A stretch of DNA of 64,000 nt from CBDIHP01 sp965279195 (GCA_965279195.1 CBDIHP010000044.1:248001-312000), one strand, 5' to 3'. Positions 1 to 10,213 are shown, counted from the stretch's first letter. Translations and numbers: made by a program. The notes: a model not told the origin generated them from the sequence alone.

Positions 1-218
1 AGCGTCGTCCGGAGGTCGAATCGATACCCCTGGCGATCGGGGTCATACACGAACGCGACCCCGGCATCTTCCAGGCACTCCAGGTCCCGGAAGATGGTCC
101 GCCGCGTCACCTCGCAGAACCTCGCCAGGTCATCCACATTCGGGAACCGCCCCCCCTGCATCGCGAGGACGATCTGGATCAACCGCGTCACCCTGCTCCG
201 CCCCGACCTCGTCTTCAA
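1..218 (-). CDS. HTH transcriptional regulator, N-terminal part (partial)
   Basis: The visible N-terminus (about 72 residues, running off the left edge) is a winged helix of the HTH_11/DeoR-like type that precedes WYL domains. It has a helix reading VTRLIQIVLAMQGG, then LARFCEVTRRTIFRDLECLE as the recognition region and a wing ending in DRQGYRF. The start chosen is TTG at 218, because GAGGTGG lies about 3-9 bases upstream and there is a stop farther upstream; an internal GTG is an alternative. The family usually senses ligands or nucleic acids through a WYL domain, but the C-terminal part is outside the window, so the WYL assignment is inference. The gene is divergent from tRNA-Phe. Confidence 0.75.
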   Translation of the reverse strand, partial: MKTRSGRSRVTRLIQIVLAMQGGRFPNVDDLARFCEVTRRTIFRDLECLEDAGVAFVYDPDRQGYRFDLRTT

Positions 219-343
219 GTCCCACCTCGTCTCAGCGTCGAGACCGTCGGAATCCCCATCAACAGGAACCTACGACACCGCGCCGACGCCGACAACTCGC
301 ATCGAGCCCCCTCCCGAAAACCGACGCTCCCGTCACTCGCCCG

Positions 344-371
344 TTGACACCCCAGCCAGACCTGATAGGAT
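344..371 (+). promoter_or_regulatory. Promoter of tRNA-Phe
   Basis: TTGACA (344-349) and TAGGAT (366-371) are separated by 16 bases. The predicted start point lies about 10 bases before the mature tRNA 5' end. This is the expected geometry for a housekeeping sigma-70-type promoter. Confidence 0.65.
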
Positions 372-388
372 TTCCTCTCCCAGTTGAA

Positions 389-461
389 GGGCAGATAGCT
401 CAGCTGGTAGAGCACAGGACTGAAAATCCTGGTGTCGCCGGTTCGATCCCGGCTCTGCCCA
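389..461 (+). tRNA. tRNA-Phe (GAA)
   Basis: A complete cloverleaf can be drawn. The acceptor stem GGGCAGA (389-395) pairs with TCTGCCC (454-460), followed by discriminator A461. The D-arm contains AGCTCAGCTGGTAGAGC. The anticodon stem CAGGA/TCCTG encloses loop CTGAAAA with anticodon GAA (422-424). The T-arm contains GGTTCGATCC. CCA is not encoded. The gene stands alone between its own promoter and a terminator hairpin. Confidence 0.97.
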
Positions 462-480
462 CTGACTTATGTTAATGATG

Positions 481-518
481 AGCCGTGCCAGATTGGATTC
501 TGGCACGGCTTGTTCGTT
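481..518 (+). terminator. Rho-independent-like terminator of tRNA-Phe
   Basis: A perfect 12-bp stem, AGCCGTGCCAGA (481-492) with its complement at 499-510, has a 6-base loop and is followed by a T-rich tail (TGTTCGTTT). It starts about 20 bases after the tRNA. Confidence 0.8.
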
Positions 519-599
519 TCGAATGCCTTCGAAATTCCAACGCCCCGCACCTTGGTTAGGTTCCGGGGCGTAGGGTTTTACGAACCGCGGTCGGTCGGG

Positions 600-959
600 T
601 CACTTCGGGGCCTGGGCGTTCCAGCGGTCGAGGAGGCGGTTGAGGGCGGCTTCGGCCTCGTGGATGCGGTGGATGTCCTCGGCGTAGAGTTCGCCGGTCT
701 CCTGGGGGAGGCGGCGGACGCAGTCGGAGACCTGGTCGAGGCCGCCTTGCATCTGGGCGTACATCTTCTCGAAGGCGTCGCGGTGGGCGCCGGCGGGGAT
801 CTTCGCGAGCGAGGCCCGGACGGTAACGAGGCGGGCGTCCCACTCGGTGACCTTCGCCTGCCAGCTCGCTCGCTCCTTCAGGTGCGGGCGCGAGGGGTAC
901 GACGGATTCCTGCGCGGGTCGGCCGGGAGGCTCGGCGTTTCGGCGTGCGACTGGCTCAC
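600..959 (-). CDS. Hypothetical protein, helical
   Basis: A 119-residue protein with no signal peptide or membrane segment. The first 30 residues are Pro/Ser-rich and look disordered. The rest is charged and helical, probably a coiled-coil bundle (segments around KERASWQAKVTEWD and HRIHEAEAALNRLLDRWNAQ). GTG at 959 is the chosen start, supported by AGGAG about 9 bases upstream. It is convergent with tRNA-Phe and divergent from the dehydrogenase gene. No family was recognised and no function is proposed. Confidence 0.6.
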   Translation of the reverse strand: MSQSHAETPSLPADPRRNPSYPSRPHLKERASWQAKVTEWDARLVTVRASLAKIPAGAHRDAFEKMYAQMQGGLDQVSDCVRRLPQETGELYAEDIHRIHEAEAALNRLLDRWNAQAPK

Positions 960-1042
960 GAAGGCGGGCTCCTGCCTGGGGCGGGTCCGGGGTGGGTGTC
1001 GGGTGCGGCGACTCGGAGTTGCAGACCAGCCCTGCGGTTGAG

Positions 1043-1072
1043 TTGAGACGGGTCGCCTGGTTGAAGTATCAT
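1043..1072 (+). promoter_or_regulatory. Promoter of the dehydrogenase/HEAT/cytochrome gene
   Basis: TTGAGA (1043-1048) and TATCAT (1067-1072) lie 18 bases apart, each matching five of six consensus positions. The predicted leader is about 110 bases before ATG 1190. Confidence 0.55.
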
Positions 1073-1189
1073 CTTCGCCGAACGAACGTCAATTCTCCAG
1101 TGCAGTTCCGCGCGAGCGCGAGGGCGTGGGGGACCCGGGGTCCGCCGCTCGTCCCCCCTCAGGCCGGCGCGGGAGGGAGCCCCTTCGCA

Positions 1190-4100
1190 ATGCGATTCGC
1201 GTCCGCCACCTGGATTTGCACCGGCCTGCTCCTCGGGGCCATCGCCCACCAAGCCCCCGCCCAGGCGACGAAGCCCGCCGCTCGGCCGATGCCGGTCGTG
1301 CCCAGGGACTGGTCCATCGAACTGGTCGCCGAGGCCCCGAAGATCCTCTTCCCGACCGCCATCGTCGCCTCGCCCGACGGCACGGTCTACCTCGGGCAGG
1401 ATCCCATGGACATGCCCGGGCCGCCGACCCGGCCGATCGACTCGGTGGTCGCGATCAAGGACGGGCAGGTCAGGGTCTTCGCCGACGGCCTCTGGGCCGT
1501 GATGGGGCTGGAGTGGGCCGATGGGACGCTCTACGTCGTCCATGCCCCCTTTCTCTCGGCGTTCAAGGACACCGACGGCGACGGCAAGGCCGATCAGCGG
1601 GTCGACCTGATGACCGGGCTCGGGCCCAGGTTGCCCGGGTTCAGCGGGATCAACGACCACGTCGCCTCGGGCGTCCGGCTCGGCATGGACGGGTTCCTCT
1701 ACATCTCCGTCGGCGACAAGGGCATCCCCAAGGGGGTCGGCCGCGACGGCAAGGCGATCACCCTGTTCGGCGGCGGCGTGATCCGGATCCGGCCGGACGG
1801 GACGGATCTGGAGGTGGTTTCCACAGGCGAGCGGAACCCGCTCTCGGTGGCCCTGACGGCGACCGACGACGTCTTCACCTACGGCAACGACGACGACAGC
1901 AAGCGCTGGCCGAACAGCCTGACGCACCACATCGTCGGTGCCCACTTCGGGTATCCCTACGAGTTCCTGACCGTGCCCGACCGCACCCTGCCGATCACCG
2001 CCGGGCAGATCGGCGGCTCGGGCACCCAGGGCCTCTGCTACAACGAGGCCGGACTGCCCGACGCGTACAAGGGGAACCTGTTCTTCACCGACTGGGGCTT
2101 GCAGACGGTCTTCCGCTACGCCGTGGAACGCTCGGGGGCGACGTACAAGGTCAAGTCGAAGGAGCCATTCGTCACCAAGGGGGACGTTGGCGACTTTCGT
2201 CCGTTCTCGATGGGCGTCTCGCACGACGGGAAGGGCCTGTATCTGGTCGACTGGGCCTTCATGGGCTGGCTGGCGAGCGGCCCTCAGACGGGGCGGCTCT
2301 ACAAGCTGACGTATACCGGGGGCGATGCCCCGAATGTGGACCCCGAACCGGCCCCGGCGGCTTCGGTCGCCGAACGGGTCAAGGCCCTGGATCATCCGTC
2401 GTTGGCGGTCCGGCTCCGGGCGCAGCGGGCGCTGGCGGATGCTCGGGCGGTCGCCGAGTTGAGGGGGCGGCTCTCCGGCGGCGGGAACACAGGGCGGCTG
2501 CACGCCCTCTGGGCGCTGGATGCGATCGGCACGCCCGAGGCGGCCGAGGCGATCCGCTCGGTGCTGGCCGACGCCGACCCGGAGGTCCGGGCCCAGGCGG
2601 CGCGTCGGGCGGGGATCCGCAGGGACAAGGCCGCCGCGACGCCACTGGCCTCGCTGCTCCGCGATCCGGAGCCGGTCGTGAGGCGTGAGGCGGCCATCGC
2701 GCTGGGGAAGATCGGCGAGCCCTCGGTGGCGGCGTCGCTCTATGCCTCGATCGGGGATCGCGACCCGTTCGTGGCCTGGTCGGTCCGCAAGGCGATCCGG
2801 GCGCTGGAGGCGTGGGACGCATCGGCGTTGCTTGAAGCGTTCCGCGACCCGAAGCGGCGAGAGAACACGGCGAAGCTGACCGACGAAGCCTGGGCGACGC
2901 CGGTCGTCGAGGCCCTCAAGCAGGCGATCGGGGAGTCGAAGGACACCGCGTTCCGGGCCCGATTGACGGCGAACCTGGCGGGGATCTATCGCAAATACCC
3001 GGCCTGGTCGGGCAACTGGTTCGGCACCAATCCCCTGGCGGGCGAGTTCCCCAGGAAGTCGGTCGACTGGGATCCGGCGGCGATGAAGTCGATCCGCGAG
3101 GGACTCGTGGCCGCGCTGAACGACCCGGATTTCGACGTCCGGCAGGTGGCGATCGTCGGGCTCCAGAACGTCGGCAAGGAGGCGTTGCCCGCGCTCCGGG
3201 ACGCCCTGGAGAAGGAGACGGACGCGTTGGTCCTCCAGCGCCTGGCGCTGGCGGTCGGTCGGTTCTCCGACGTGGCGTCGATCCCGGCCCTGTCGACGCT
3301 GCTGCTCGACCCGAAGCGGTCGATCGAGGTCCGCGAGGCGGCCCACGATGCGCTCCTGGGGATCAACAACCCCAGGGCGCTCTCCGCGCGGTTGAGCCTG
3401 ATCTACGAGAAGTCCACGCCGGCCGAGCTGCTGGCGTGGTCGCTGCCGTCGCTGGGCAAGGGCCGGTTCCTGCCGGCGAACGACCTGGCCCCGTTCCTGG
3501 AGCACGCCTCGGCGAGCGTCCGGATCGCCGCGCTCCAGTCGTTCACGCCGGGTCGTCCGCTGCCGACGGTCGTCCGCCAGTCGATCCTGGCCCGGCTCGA
3601 TGATCCGGACGCCAGGGTCAAGGCGGCGGCGCTGGACGCGGTGGCGGCGTTGCAGATCCGCGAGGCGCTGCCGAGGCTCATCGCCCTGGCGAACGACCCG
3701 ATCAAGCGGGCGGAGGTCGGGCCGGCCCTGACGGCGATGCCGGACCCGTCGGCGTTGCCCATCTACCTCTCGCTCCTGAACGAGCGCAGCCCGGAGACCC
3801 GGCGCGCGGCGGAGTCGGCCTTGCTGGCGATCCGCGAGCAGGCCCGGCCGGTGCTGGAGGCCAACGCGAAGGCCGGGGCCTTCCTGGGGCCGGCGGCGCT
3901 GGCGGTCGAGCGGATCCTCACCCGGTTCGTGCCGATCGCCGACTGGAAGGTGATCGGGCCGTTCGCCCGGACGACCGCCCAGGTCTTCATCGGCGAGCCG
4001 TCCATCGACTTCCGCAAGGCCCACAGCGGGGCGGAAGGGCGAACGATCGTCTGGCTCGATCGCAAGGGCGACCCGGCGACCGGCCGGGTGATCGTGGACG

Positions 4101-4901
4101 ACTTCAAAGGGGGCAACGGCGACAAGGGGGGCTTCGGCTACGACACCAACGGCTCGCCCGACCTGGCGTCGTTCGCCTATGCCGAGATCGTCTCGGACAA
4201 GGCCCGGCCTGCCTTGCTGCAGGTCGGTTCGAGCGGGTCGATCATCGTAAACGCTGAATGAGCGGGTCGTCCACAATTACGGCAACTTCGCCGGGCGGGC
4301 GTATGCCCCGGACTCGGACCTGATCCGCGTGGACCTGAAGGCCGGAAAGAACCGGATCCTCATGCGCCCGAGGCAGGGGATCGGAGTCTGGTCGTACTCG
4401 GTGCAGGTCTCGGAGCCGAGCCAGCTGATGCTGGCGGGCAAGGGGAAGACGCTCACGAACGACGAGCTGAAGAACTACGCCCTGAGTCACCCGGGCGACC
4501 CGAAGAAGGGCGCGGCCCTCTTCTTCGACCCCAAGGGGATCGGCTGCGTGAAGTGCCACGCGGCGGGGGGCAGGGGGACGGCGAACGTCGGCCCCGACCT
4601 CACGGGCCTGGCACTCAAGTACGACACCCAGGAAATCATCAAGTCCGTGCTCGAACCCTCGAATCGCATCGCCACGGGCTACCAGCCGGTGATCGTCGCG
4701 AGGGAGGACGGCTCGGTCCTGACGGGGTTGCTCAAGACGGAGACCGAGACGTACCTCGATCTGGTCGACGTCGAGACCAAGGTGACGCGGGTCCCCAAGG
4801 GCGAGATCGACGAGCGGAAGGTTGGGAGCGTCTCGGTCATGCCGACGGGCCTGACGGAGTCGCTGACGCTGGAGGAGTTTGCGGATCTGTCGCGTATCTG
4901 A
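1190..4901 (+). CDS. PVC-type membrane-bound dehydrogenase with HEAT repeats and cytochrome c domain (one frameshift)
   Basis: Start ATG 1190 follows GGGAGGG and gives a signal peptide (about 25 residues, ending AHQAPAQA). Residues about 35-390 form a sugar/sorbosone-dehydrogenase-like beta-propeller (FADGLWAVMGLEW, SVGDKGIPKG, ERNPLSVAL, FFTDWG). About 15 HEAT-type repeats follow, then a beta domain, then a Pirellula/Verrucomicrobium-type haem-binding domain with CVKCH encoded at 4545-4559. The family is periplasmic and assumed to oxidise sugars or alcohols with electron transfer to haem c; the substrate is unknown. The frame stops at 4259-4261, but the same protein continues one base later in the next frame. 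Removing one A from the AAA at 4249-4251 gives a continuous 1,236-residue protein, so the break is probably a sequencing or assembly error. Confidence 0.85.
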
Positions 4902-5253
4902 CGTCGTTGCGGGCGAAGTGACCTCCGATTCTAGGGGGCACTGCGAAGCGTACCCGCGCCCACCGCACCCAGGATTCGCCCGGCCTCGCGGGTGGTAAGG
5001 ACTGTCGATGGCCCCCGTCGGTGAGGTGGACACGCGGCCCGCTCGGCCGCGTCCACCGCACCCTACGATGCCTCACAAGGCGGTCTGATTGGCGCCATCC
5101 GGCCCGTCCTCGGACGGGTTCCGGTCGGGCGTGGTAAAATGTTTGGGTCGGACCAGCGAATCCACTCGCGAGTCGGGCCGGAACATGGCCCCCGGCACAC
5201 GTTGAACCGCGAGGGCCTGGCGTTCCGCGATCCGACGACGGAGTCGAACCAAT
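4902..5253. other. Intergenic spacer with degenerate palindromic element and hairpins
   Basis: No gene is visible. The segment 4949-5066 contains CCACCGCACCCAGGA and then a strong hairpin (GTGGACACGCGGCC at 5026-5039 against GGCCGCGTCCAC at 5045-5056) followed by CGCACCCTAC. This resembles the right half of the GTAGGGTG element at 16751. A second hairpin, CCCGTCC/GGACGGG (5103-5118), lies just before the SPFH promoter. Confidence 0.6.
5132..5140 (+). promoter_or_regulatory. Possible extended -10 promoter of the SPFH genes
   Basis: TGG-TAAAAT (5132-5140) has the extended -10 form TGN-TATAAT-like. No convincing -35 box is present. The leader would be about 105 bases to ATG 5254. Confidence 0.4.
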
Positions 5254-7066
5254 ATGCGTGCGAATTCCGAACGGGATGATCCCCGCGCCCCCCTGGGCGG
5301 TCGGGTCGTCCTGGGCGGGGCCGTGATGGCCACGATCGGTTTCGTGGCCCTGATCTCGGCGATGATCGTGTACAACCTCTGCAAGATCGAGGTTGGAACC
5401 GGGCAGCAGGCGGTCCTGGTCCGAAAAACCGGGCCTCGACCTGCTCCCCGGCATGGAACTGGCCCCCGAGCCCAAGGACGGCCGGTACTACAAGGGCGTC
5501 CAGGCCTACGGGCCGAATCGGGGCGTGCTGACAGAGGGGCGGTATTTCTACAACCCCTACCACTGGTCCTGGGAGATCACGCCCCAGTTCGAGGTCCCCA
5601 GCGACAAGATCGGCGTCCGCATCGCACTGGACGGCGATGACCTACCGCCGGGCCAGGTGCTCGCGGGAGGAGGGGCAGAAGGGTATCCGGCGCCAGTTGA
5701 TGATGCCCGGCCGCTACCCCTTCAACCCCTACGCCGAGACGATCGAGCTGCACGACCCGGTGACGATCCCCGCCGGGGCCCGGGGCGTCGTGACCCTGCT
5801 CGCGGGCAAGGAGCCGAAGGACCCGAACGTGTTCCTGGTCGACACCGACGAGCGCGGGGTCCAGAAGCCCACGCTGCCCCCGGGGCGTTACCCGGTGAAC
5901 CCTTATGAGAAGCGGATCTCGATCGTCGACTGCCGGTCCAAGAAGTTCCACCTCGGCCAGGACATGGAGATGGACTTCCTCTCGGCCGACGGCTTCCCCG
6001 TCACGCTCGACGGCGTGGTGGAGTTCCGGGTCATCGAGACGATGGCATCCGAGGTCTTCGTCAAATACAACGAGGACGACAACGGCGACGTGATCGACGA
6101 CGAGATCATCTCCAAGATCATCACCCCCGAGAGCCGCTCGCTCTGCCGCACCGGCGGGTCGAAGCTCAACGGCGGGCAGTTCATCACGGGCAACGACCGC
6201 GAGGTCTTCCAGCGCAACCTGGTGACGAGCCTGTCGGAGAACTGCAAGAAGCAGGGGATCGAGATCCTCGCCGTGGCCATCACGTCGATCCAGCCGCCGG
6301 AGGACATCGCCGGCCCGGTCCGGGCGCGTGAGGTCGCCAAGCAGGAGCTGAACCAGTACAGCCAGGAGAAGATCCAGCAGCTCTCCCGAGGCCCAGCTGA
6401 AGGTGCAGACCCTGCTCGCGGAGCAGAAGGAAGCAGGTCGTCGAGGCCGAGCAGAAGGCCATCGTCCAGACCACCAAGGCCGACCAGGACCAGCAGGTCG
6501 CCATCACCCTGGCCGAGCAGAAGTTCAAGGTCGCCGAGACCGGCCTGGAGGCATCGAAGAACAAGGCGAGGGCTGTCGTCTCCAAGGCCGAGGCCGACGC
6601 CGAGGTCATCCGGTTCAAGAACAAGGCCGAGGTCGCCGGCCTCTCGACCCGCGTCGAGGCGTTCGACGGCGATGGCGCGGCCCTGGCCGAGAACATTCTG
6701 ATCTCCAAGCTCGCCCCGTCGTTCAAGACGATCCTCTCGAACTCCGACGGCCCGATCATGGAGCTGTTCGGCCAGTTCACCAGGAAGTCGCCCCGGACGA
6801 TGAGGACCGGCGGCGTGCCCTCGACGGCGAGGGTGCCGAGCCCGGGACGCGAGCCGATCGACGAGCCCGGCCTGGATCCGAAGTTCATCCCCGCGCCCGC
6901 GACCAGCCCGGGTCAGCCGTCGGCCAAGCCCGCGGCGAAGCCGACGGCCCCGAAGCCACTCGGCGAGGCGGCCCCGAAACCCGGCACCAAGCCGACCACC
7001 GGCGCAATGAAGCCCAGGCCCGAACTTCCGGCGAATCCCTTCGGCCCCGAGGAGTCTTCCCGATGA
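5254..7066 (+). CDS. SPFH/band-7 domain membrane protein, first of a pair (four frameshifts)
   Basis: It starts at ATG 5254. A short cytoplasmic tail is followed by one membrane segment (FVALISAMIVYNL). Repeated beta modules ending in PGRYPFNPY and PGRYPVNPY come next, then the SPFH domain (DGFPVTLDGVVEFRVIETMA, ITSIQPPEDIAGPVRAREVA), a long coiled coil rich in A/E/K/Q, and a Pro/Ala-rich tail. It is stomatin/flotillin-like, predicted to form membrane-bound oligomers that scaffold lipid or protease complexes. The frame moves +1 at four homopolymers: AAAAA/GGG (5424-5433), GGG (5665-5667), CCC (6385-6387) and GG (6429-6430). Deleting one base at each gives an uninterrupted 602-residue protein, so errors are likelier than decay. 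The stop overlaps the next start (ATGA). Confidence 0.8.
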
Positions 7067-8809
7067 ACTCGCGTGCCATCGCCCCATTTGCGGCGGCCGC
7101 CGCCGTGCTCCTGCTCCTGGGCGGCTACTTCGTCGGCTATGTCGCGATCTGGCAGTGGGCGGTCTGCAAGATCGACGTCCCCGCGGGCCAGAGCCTCTTG
7201 CTCCGCTACAAGGGGGCCGTTCCCCTTCGGCTCGGCCGAGCGGGTCGGCGAGGGGGAACTGGTCAAGCTGGACGCGTCGGGGCAGCCGGCGAAGGTCGGC
7301 ATCCTCGAGGTCATGCCCGGCCCCGGCCGGCACTTCTACTCGCCGTTCGAGTTCGAGACCGAGCTTGTCCCCGACACCATCATCAAGCCGGGCCAGCTCG
7401 GCGTGGTGACCTCGCGGACCGGCAAGCCGCTGCCGCAGGGGGCATACCTGGTCGATCAGGAAGGCTATCGGGGCGTGCTCCGCAGGGTGCTCACCCCCGG
7501 CCGCTACCGGATGAACAAGTACGCCTTCGACGTCAAGGTCGTGGACGTGGACGCCTGCGTCACGTCGCGGTCGACCAACGCCAAGAAGGCCGCGAGCGGC
7601 CTGACGTTGATCGCACCCGGCTACGTCGGCGTCGTGACCAACAAGACCAACAACCCCACGACCGGCGAGACCCAGGGGATCCAGGAGAACGTCCTCCAGC
7701 CGGGGATCTACTTCCTGAACCCCGAGGAGAAGCAGGTCGACGTCATCAGCGTGGGCTTCAATGAGACGACCCTGACCGTCGAGGTCGACAAGCAGGCCAC
7801 CTCCGAGCGCGACCGCAAGCTCGCCGCCGAGGGGCAGGCCCCGGGTACCAGCACCGACCGGCTCGGGAAGATCAGCAAGATCGACCCGATCTACTCCGTA
7901 GGGAAAGGCCTGGAGTTCCCGTCGAATGACGGCTTCCTGATCCACCTCGACTATACGGCCATCTGGGGCATCCTCCCCGACCAGGCCCCGAACGTCGTGA
8001 AGCAGTTCGGCACGCTCAAGGACGTCGAGGAGAAGGTCATCCTGCCGCAGATCGGCTCGATCTGCCGGCTCCACGGCTCCAAGCGGGGCGCGGTCGACCT
8101 GCTCGTGGGCGATAGCCGCGAGGAGTTCCAGACCGACACCTCGGAGGAACTGGAGAAGGTCCTGCTCGGCAAGAACCTGACCCTGCTCTTCGGCCTGACG
8201 CGGCACATCTACGTGCCGGCCCAGGTGCGCGAGCCGATCCAGAAGGGCAAGATCGCCGACGAGCTGACCAAGACCCGCGAACAGGAGCAGCTCACGGAGA
8301 AGGCCCGCGGCGACCTGACCGAGGCCAAGGCCAAGGTCGTGTTCGAAGAGCAGAAGACCAAGGCCGAGACCGAGAAGATGGTCGCCCAGGTCGGGGCCGA
8401 GTCCGAGAAGAAGGCCAAGGAGATCGAGGCCGAGACCGAGAAACTCCGGGCCGTGATCGACGCCAAGACGGCCGAGGTCGAGGCCCAGACGTCCAAGGCC
8501 ATGGGCGAGGCCGCCGCCAAGACGACCGAGCTGACCCGCAAGGCCGAGGCCGAGCGGTTCAAGCTCTACGTCCAGGCCCTCGGCGGGCCCGAGGCGTACA
8601 ACCGCTACGAGTTCGCCAACACCCTGCCGCAGGACATCCGCCTGGGCATCTTCTACGCCGGCCCGGGGACCTTCTGGACCGACCTCAAGGGGCTGGAGCA
8701 GTCGCTGCTGGGCAAGGTCGTGAGCGACACCCTGGAGAAGACCGCCCCCGGCAAGGCGGCGACGTCGCCGTCGGTCCTCGCCCCGACCTCGTCGGCGGGG
8801 AGCCAGTAA
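7063..8809 (+). CDS. SPFH/band-7 domain membrane protein, second of a pair (one frameshift)
   Basis: ATG 7063 overlaps the preceding stop codon, which implies translational coupling. One membrane segment (about residues 6-30, AAAAAVLLLLGGYFVGYVAI) precedes two or three beta modules (GVVTSRTGKPLPQGAYLVD, TPGRYRMNKYAF, QPGIYFLNP). The SPFH domain follows (SNDGFLIHLDYTAIWGI, TRHIYVPAQVREPI), then a coiled coil of about 100 residues rich in E, K and A. One extra G in GGGGG (7212-7216) breaks the frame; without it the protein is 581 residues. It is paralogous to its partner, and a hetero-oligomeric complex is likely (inference). A strong terminator follows. Confidence 0.82.
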
Positions 8810-8859
8810 AGGGACCCGGTCTCGAAAACGCGGGAACAAAGCCAATCTGGGAAAAGAAG

Positions 8860-8900
8860 CAGGCCGGGACCAACTTGGGGCGGTCCCGGCCTGTTTCGTT
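8860..8900 (+). terminator. Terminator after the SPFH pair
   Basis: A perfect 12-bp stem, CAGGCCGGGACC (8860-8871) with its complement at 8882-8893, has a 10-base loop and is followed by TTTCGTT. It lies between convergent genes. Confidence 0.75.
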
Positions 8901-8927
8901 GGATTCAAGCGATCGGAAGGCTGCCGA

Positions 8928-9164
8928 TCAGGGACCGACGCCGCCGTGGGTCCGGAACGGGGTCAGGTGCGAAGGCTGGTCGAGGAACCAGAATCGCTCC
9001 CAGTCGTCGCCGGCCTGGCGGAGGTTCTCGGAGTCCACGAGCAGTTCTTCGACGCGCTTGGGCCCGTAGGCCGCGTAGTGCGGCAACGGGACGGGGGCGC
9101 AGCCCTCGCCGACGACGGCGACGAGCGCGCCCAGGATGATCAGGGCCGCAAAGGGTTTACGCAT
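8928..9164 (-). CDS. Small lipoprotein, hypothetical
   Basis: A 78-residue protein with a hydrophobic leader (FAALIILGALVAVV) and a lipobox-like GEGC at residues 19-22, which predicts export and lipidation. The mature part is short and aromatic (HYAAYGPKR, WERFWFLDQPSHL). ATG 9164 is preceded by GGGAGGAGC. It lies downstream of the HU gene on the same strand after a 247-base spacer. No family was recognised. Confidence 0.65.
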   Translation of the reverse strand: MRKPFAALIILGALVAVVGEGCAPVPLPHYAAYGPKRVEELLVDSENLRQAGDDWERFWFLDQPSHLTPFRTHGGVGP

Positions 9165-9411
9165 TCCAGGGCTCCTCCCGCCAGCCAGGAACTGCCGCTC
9201 AGAGCGGTGTCGCCGCCGCGTTCCGTCGCGGGGCCGCTCTGGGGGGCTCGGCGGGAGGATCTGCCGTCGTCACGTCCCAGGTCCGTCACCCATCCTGGGT
9301 TCCCGGCCTGGATTCACGTTCGGGCAGCTCCACGCCCCGAGCCAATCTCCGTTCGGTGGTCGCCTGCGGGACGGCGTCGGACCCCCGGATCGCCCGGGCA
9401 GGTCGCCCGGC

Positions 9412-9810
9412 TCAGTCGTCGGAATCGTCTCCGGCGACCACGCCCCGAGGAGAATCGACGGCCTGTCCCGCAGAACCGTTACCAATCTCATCGGCATCAG
9501 AATCGTCTTCCAACAGCGGAAGTTTCTCCGGGTTCATCTTTCGGACGAGATCTTCCATTTCCTTGCCCGGCTTGAACGTCACGACGTTCTTGCTCGGCAC
9601 GAAGACCTTGGCCCCGGTCCGGGGGTTCCGGGCCTTGCGCGGGGCACGCACCTTGACCTCGAACACGCCGAAGTTCCGGAGCTCGATCCGGCCCTCGGTG
9701 ACCAAGGTGTCGATGATCGCGTCCAGCGTCCGCTGGACGATGTCCTTGGTCTTGAGCTGGGTCAGACCGATATCCTCGGAAATCTTCTTGACGATTTCTT
9801 TCTTGGTCAC
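9412..9810 (-). CDS. HU/IHF-family DNA-binding protein with acidic tail
   Basis: It is a nucleoid protein that bends DNA as a dimer. The HU fold is clear: helices KKEIVKKISEDIGLTQLKTK, the signature GRIELRNFGVFEVKVR, the beta-arm RKARNPRTGAKVFVPSKN with the Pro used for intercalation, and TFKPGKEME. After residue 90 comes an acidic tail (LLEDDSDADE and GDDSDD). The chosen start is GTG 9810, because AGGAGA sits 8 bases upstream and the resulting MTKKEIV matches the family. ATG 9831 would add seven residues but lacks a good ribosome site. Confidence 0.9.
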   Translation of the reverse strand: MTKKEIVKKISEDIGLTQLKTKDIVQRTLDAIIDTLVTEGRIELRNFGVFEVKVRAPRKARNPRTGAKVFVPSKNVVTFKPGKEMEDLVRKMNPEKLPLLEDDSDADEIGNGSAGQAVDSPRGVVAGDDSDD

Positions 9811-9864
9811 GATGTCGGTCTCCTGGGGCATGCACCGGCCCTGCCCGGGGGGTCGGATGGCTCA

Positions 9865-9893
9865 ACATTATTTGTGGCTTGGACTAATGTCAA
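9865..9893 (-). promoter_or_regulatory. Promoter of the HU gene
   Basis: On the minus strand TTGACA (9893-9888) and TAATGT (9870-9865) are separated by exactly 17 bases, a near-consensus sigma-70-type promoter. The leader to GTG 9810 is about 48 bases. Confidence 0.75.
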
Positions 9894-10213
9894 GTCAAAA
9901 GCGAAACTCGGGAGGGTCGGAGGGGCTTCGGATCGGTCACATTCGCGCGCCTGGCAAACAGGCCGATGAGCGGTTGTCAAGGCTCGCCACAGGCGCCCCG
10001 GGAGGGATTTTTTCCCGAGCCGAGAGGCTGGGCGGACTGGGCGGGGTTTGTGAGCAGGCCGGAGGGCGGATCCAATGAACGGCCCCGCCCCTCGACATCG
10101 ATTCCGCCGGCGAATGGTCATCTGGAAAAGCGTCAGACGGGCGGTCGCCGACCGTGCCGAGTCGGGACAATTCCCCGCGCGATGCCGGGGTGAGACGTGA
10201 CGATGCCACGGGC
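9894..10213. other. Divergent spacer without recognisable gene
   Basis: Between the HU promoter and the reductase promoter I see no conserved reading frame, RNA gene or long palindrome. Confidence 0.5.

Noticed and set aside
432..1046. 204-codon plus-strand frame after tRNA-Phe
   Set aside because: It runs through the tRNA terminator and opposite the small hypothetical gene, whose start has a better ribosome site and plausible composition.
956..4276. Very long antisense open frames (1,106 codons here; also opposite the hydrolase, SPFH, Ig-like and pnp genes)
   Set aside because: They arise from high GC at third positions. Their translations are Arg/Pro/Gly-rich without motifs, while the opposite strand encodes recognisable domains.
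4249..7216. Programmed +1 frameshifting
   Set aside because: No slippery-stop context or stimulating structure is shared, six shifts in three genes would be needed, and each lies in a simple homopolymer.
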